From: Bacteroidota bacterium
Lineage (GTDB): Bacteria; Bacteroidota; Rhodothermia; Rhodothermales; JANQRZ01
DNA length: 55,676 bases
Assembly (NCBI GenBank): GCA_038746285.1
Contig: JBCDKT010000025.1
Coordinates: 1-55,676, forward strand
Direction of reading: 5' to 3'
How positions within the stretch are numbered: the stretch's first letter is position 1; each line of letters starts with the position of its first letter. The position numbers and the translations under genes are program-made. Shown piece by piece: positions 52,542 to 55,676 of the stretch. The notes beneath the pieces were generated by a model. That model worked only from the letters and a program-made list of their open reading frames with translations. It was not told the DNA's origin and made no database searches.

Positions 52542-55383
52542 CGGTGCGGCCGGAAGGGAATGGAGACGTGGGCAGGGTGAAGTAGAACGTCGTGCCCTCG
52601 GTGGCGCTCTGAGCAGCGTCCGGGGCGGACTCGAACCAGATGCGCCCGCCGTGGCGCTCGACGATCTTCTTGCACATCGCGAGCCCGATCCCCGTTCCCT
52701 CGTACTCGTCGCGGGTGTGGAGGCGCTGGAAGATCTGGAAGACGCGCTCGGCGTGCTGCGGCTCGATGCCGATGCCGTTGTCGGCGACGGCGAAGCGCCA
52801 CACGCGGCGGCCGCCGTCCTCGACCTCGTCGGCGGAGACGCGGACGACCGGGGCGGCCTCGGCGCGGAACTTGACGGCGTTCGCGACGAGGTTCTGGAGG
52901 AGCTGCCGCATCTGGGTCTCGTCGGCCGAGACCGTCGGCAGGGTGCCGACCTCGACCGTCGCCCCGTGGTCGGCGAGCGCCTGGCTGAGGTCCGTCTGCA
53001 CGGTGCGGGCGAGCTCGTTCATGTCGATCGGGCGGAACGCCTTGCCCCGCGTGCCGACGCGGGAGTAGGCCAGGAGGTCCTGGATGAGCTTCTGCATCCG
53101 CTTAGCCCCGTCGACGGCGTAGGCGATGTACTCGTCGGCGGTGTCGTCGAGCTGCTCGCCGTAGCGCCGCTGGAGGAGCTGGAGAAAGCTCGACACCATG
53201 CGCAGCGGCTCCTGGAGGTCGTGGCTGGCGACGTAGGCGAACTGCTCGAGCTCAGCGTTGCGCTCCTCGAGTTGGTCGGCGTAGCGCTGGAGCGCAGCCT
53301 CGGCCTCGACCTGCTCGGTCACGTCCTGCGCCGTGCCCTGGATCCCGACCGCCTCGCCGCCGGCGTCGAGCACGGTCGCGCCCAGCGCGTGGATGTGCCG
53401 GAGGCGTCCGTCGGGATGGACGACGCGCTGGTTGATCTCGTAGCTCGACTTGTGCTCGAGGGTGCGGGCGAGGAGGACCCGGATGGGCTCGCGGTCGTCG
53501 GGGTGGAGGCGCTCGATGGCGCTGTCGAGCTTCGGCTTGATGGCGTCGGGCTCGAGCCCGAAGATGCGGAACATCTCGTCGGACCACGTGAGGTCGTTCG
53601 ACTCGATGTCCCAGTGCCAGCTCCCGATGTGGGCGATCTCCTGGGCCTTCTGGAGCTGCGCCTCGGACTCGCGGAGGTCGGCCTCGGCCTGGCGCTGCTC
53701 GGTGACGTCGCTGAACGAGAGCACGACCGAGACGACGGCCCCGTCGGCGGCGCGGTCGGCGGCGCGGGCGTTGACCGAGTACCAGCACGTCTCGCCGCTG
53801 GGCTTGACCACGCCCTGGACGACGCCGCTGACCGGCCGGCCGGTGCGGAGGACCTCGCGCTCGGGCAGGTCGTCGTCGGGGAAGCGCGAGCCGTCCTCGC
53901 GGAGCAGGCGCCAGCGCGGGAGGCCCGCCACGCGCTCGAAGACCATGCGCTCGTCGAGCCCGAGCATCTCCTGCGCCGCCGGGTTGCTCATCAGCACGCG
54001 CCCCTCGGCGTCGACCATCATCAGCCCCTCCTCGACCGTCTCGACGACCGAGCGGATGCGGGCGTCGGCCTCGCGGCGGGCGGCCTCGGCGCGCTCCAGG
54101 CTGAGGAGCTGCACGACGGACTCGGCCATGACCTCGACGAGCTCGTGTTCGTGGGCGGCGAAGCCCTCGGGGCGCGGCTCGGGCGAGACGAAGTTCAGTG
54201 TCCCGAAGAGCGCGCCGTCGACGACGAGCGGGGTCCCGATGAAAGCGCGGAGGCCGTGCTCGGCATGGGCAGCCTTGCACGTCACGCTGTCGTCCTCGGC
54301 CGACACGTCGGCGTAGCTCACCGTCGTCCCGCGCTCGACGACAGCGTCGCAGAACGACTCCCGGAGCGGCATCTCGATCCCGGCGTGGACCTCCGGCACG
54401 GGGCTCTCGACCGTGCGCAGGCGGTAGCTCCGCTCGCCCGTGGCCTCGTCCACGACGGGCGTCTCGCTGAGGATGCCGATGGGCATCTCGAAGATCTCGC
54501 AGCCGGTGCGGAGGTAGGCCTGGAACGCCTCGGCGGCGGTCTCGTGGCGCGTCGTGGTAATGCGGTGGAGGAGCTTGAGGTCCTCGGAGAACCCGGCGAG
54601 GTCGTCGGTCCGCTCGGCGAGCCGGGCCGCGGCGCGGCGGCGCTCGGTGACGTCGCGCTGCGTGGCCACCCAGTGGGTGACGCGGCCGCCGCTGTCGCGG
54701 ATGGCGTCGATTTCCCAGTCCATGACGAACGGGGTGCCGTCCTTGCGGTAGTTGTAGGTCTCGCCGGAGAAGGACTCGCCCGCCTCCAGGCACGCCCGCA
54801 GCCGGTCGAGCACGGCGCGCTCCGTCTCCGGCCCCTGGAGGAAGCGCGGGTTCCGCCCGAGGACCTCGGCGAGGGTGTAGCCCGTCAGCCGCGTGAAGGC
54901 GGCGTTGGCGTAGACGATCTCCGGCCCCGGCTCGTCGAGCCGGGCGTCGGTGATGACGACGGAGTCGCGGGCGTTCTCGACGGCGCTCGTCAGCAGGCGG
55001 AGCCGCCGCTCGTTGCTCTGCCGCCGGCTGACCTCCTCGAAGAGGACGCCGACGCGCCGCCCCCTCAGCGGGAACGCGCACACGCGGAAGACGCCGCGCT
55101 CGACCCGGTCGTCGCCGTACTCGACCGCGCCGAGGTCACGCGCCTCGCCGGTCAGGGCTACGCTCGCGTACGCCGCCGCGTGGTCCGTCCCCAGCGCCTG
55201 CGACGACGCCTCGCGGATCGTCCTGCCGAGGTCCGGCCGCACGTCGAAGCCGAGAGCGACCGAGGCGGCCTTGTTGGCCTGGACGAGCCGGAGCGAGCCG
55301 GGGTCCTCGGGGTCTTCGAGGTGGTAGACGAGGATGCCGAGCGGCAGCTTGTTGAGCAGGTCGAACGCGAGGTCGTCGGACAT
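52534..55383 (-). CDS. Multi-PAS/GAF sensor histidine kinase, phytochrome-type
   Basis: This 949-residue soluble kinase has domains in order: PAS (about 5-115), PAS (130-255), GAF (290-440), PAS (455-570), PAS (580-700), HisKA with phospho-His about 721 ([17 protein letters not shown]), and HATPase (about 820-945: [42 protein letters not shown]). The second PAS has [14 protein letters not shown], the LOV-domain motif with Pro in place of the flavin-binding Cys, so it should not form the photo-adduct. No biliverdin-binding Cys is seen. There are no membrane helices. It overlaps the Rcp1-type gene, indicating a two-component pair. Confidence 0.92.
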   Translation of the reverse strand: MSDDLAFDLLNKLPLGILVYHLEDPEDPGSLRLVQANKAASVALGFDVRPDLGRTIREASSQALGTDHAAAYASVALTGEARDLGAVEYGDDRVERGVFRVCAFPLRGRRVGVLFEEVSRRQSNERRLRLLTSAVENARDSVVITDARLDEPGPEIVYANAAFTRLTGYTLAEVLGRNPRFLQGPETERAVLDRLRACLEAGESFSGETYNYRKDGTPFVMDWEIDAIRDSGGRVTHWVATQRDVTERRRAAARLAERTDDLAGFSEDLKLLHRITTTRHETAAEAFQAYLRTGCEIFEMPIGILSETPVVDEATGERSYRLRTVESPVPEVHAGIEMPLRESFCDAVVERGTTVSYADVSAEDDSVTCKAAHAEHGLRAFIGTPLVVDGALFGTLNFVSPEPRPEGFAAHEHELVEVMAESVVQLLSLERAEAARREADARIRSVVETVEEGLMMVDAEGRVLMSNPAAQEMLGLDERMVFERVAGLPRWRLLREDGSRFPDDDLPEREVLRTGRPVSGVVQGVVKPSGETCWYSVNARAADRAADGAVVSVVLSFSDVTEQRQAEADLRESEAQLQKAQEIAHIGSWHWDIESNDLTWSDEMFRIFGLEPDAIKPKLDSAIERLHPDDREPIRVLLARTLEHKSSYEINQRVVHPDGRLRHIHALGATVLDAGGEAVGIQGTAQDVTEQVEAEAALQRYADQLEERNAELEQFAYVASHDLQEPLRMVSSFLQLLQRRYGEQLDDTADEYIAYAVDGAKRMQKLIQDLLAYSRVGTRGKAFRPIDMNELARTVQTDLSQALADHGATVEVGTLPTVSADETQMRQLLQNLVANAVKFRAEAAPVVRVSADEVEDGGRRVWRFAVADNGIGIEPQHAERVFQIFQRLHTRDEYEGTGIGLAMCKKIVERHGGRIWFESAPDAAQSATEGTTFYFTLPTSPFPSGRTDG

Positions 55384-55443
55384 GGCGCGAGGGGCAGCGG
55401 GAGAAGGGCGAGGACTCCAACGGCGCAGGCGGTGGGCTGATCC

Positions 55444-55658
55444 GGGAGTGCGCCTTCGGCGCGGAGTGGGAGGAATGGGGAGAACGGGAGGAAGGGGAAG
55501 GAAGAGCGTCGGCGCGGAGCGCAACGGGGTCAGTAACTTTCTCGGCTTTTCTTTCCACTCCTCCCACTCCTCCCACTCCTCCCACTCCTCCCACTCCTCC
55601 CACTCCTCCCACTCCTCCCACTCCTCCCACTCCTCCCACTCCTCCCACTCCTCCCACT
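55444..55658. repeat. Stop-to-start hairpin element with expanded 9-bp arm (11 copies)
   Basis: Left-arm words AGTGGGAGG, AATGGGGAG, AACGGGAGG, AAGGGGAAG are complementary to the right arm, which has eleven perfect copies of CACTCCTCC (55556-55654). The core GCGTCGGCGCGGAGCGC and CTTTCTCGGCTTTT is shared with 40197-40302. It precedes the histidine kinase gene on the minus strand. Confidence 0.9.
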
Positions 55659-55676
55659 CTACCGCCCCTCCAGCAC
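55659..55676 (-). CDS. Possible 3' end of a gene continuing beyond the window
   Basis: The last 18 bases read on the minus strand as Val-Leu-Glu-Gly-Arg-TAG, with the stop codon touching the hairpin element. By analogy with the other elements, this is probably the end of the gene upstream of the histidine kinase. Too short to identify. Confidence 0.3.
   Translation of the reverse strand: MLEGR

Noticed and set aside
54800-54880. Photoactive LOV domain in the histidine kinase
   Set aside because: The flavin-adduct cysteine of the GRNCRFLQG motif is replaced by proline.

Overview
The window looks like chromosomal DNA of a very GC-rich member of the Rhodothermota, formerly grouped with the Bacteroidetes (Rubricoccaceae/Rubrivirga-like). 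This placement is inferred from sequence. Two secreted proteins end in type IX secretion sorting domains. Several genes are preceded by Bacteroidota-style promoters (TTG about 19-20 bases before TAnnTTTG-like boxes). Shine-Dalgarno sequences are mostly absent. The gene content (vanadium haloperoxidase, TRAP permeases) suggests a marine heterotroph. About 40 protein genes and two tRNAs are supported. There is no prophage, intact insertion sequence, CRISPR array or rRNA.

Layout. 0.2-6.3 kb: three successive parvulin-type periplasmic chaperones (two lipoproteins and SurA), a MoxR ATPase and a TerB-like protein. 6.4-13.4 kb: tRNA-Lys, a secreted SGNH esterase, a divergent YceI/GntR pair and a 981-residue secreted glycosidase-like protein. 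13.4-19.5 kb (minus): 7TM-HD phosphodiesterase, EEP-family phosphatase, DprA, ObgE. 19.7-24.3 kb (plus): RNase HI, TRAP small and large permeases, vanadium haloperoxidase. 24.4-29 kb: PIN/RHH toxin-antitoxin, M3 peptidase, membrane protein, small protein. 29-34 kb (minus): type II topoisomerase B and A subunits with a Uma2 nuclease-like gene between them. 34.3-39.2 kb (minus): methionine operon. 39.5-42.4 kb (minus): AlbA_2 protein, GpsA, PurM. 42.5-50.2 kb: CIA30, Dps, enoyl-CoA hydratase, Bor-like lipoprotein, McrB-N-like protein, two beta-barrels, a toxin-antitoxin locus with a nonsense-broken toxin, a secreted hypothetical and fructose bisphosphatase. 50.2-55.4 kb (minus): multi-PAS histidine kinase, two response regulators and a DUF2064 protein.

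Two signals stand out. First, the methionine operon (metY, tRNA-Cys, metX, ACT-less aspartokinase, homoserine dehydrogenase) is preceded by an apparent transcription attenuator. A 32-codon leader peptide packs four Met and three Cys codons into 13 residues. An 8-9 base segment just before its stop codon is exactly complementary to the 5' arm of a terminator hairpin ahead of metY. Second, at least ten gene junctions carry a shared type of intergenic element. Two mutually complementary arms, made of degenerate 7-, 8-, 9- or 15-base tandem words specific to that locus, flank a short core related to GGCGCGGAGCGC. Nearly all copies fill the gap between the stop codon of one gene and the start codon of the next co-directional gene. 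Other dispersed palindromes (GTAGGGGC...GCCCCTAC and GTCATCCCGG...) also occur.
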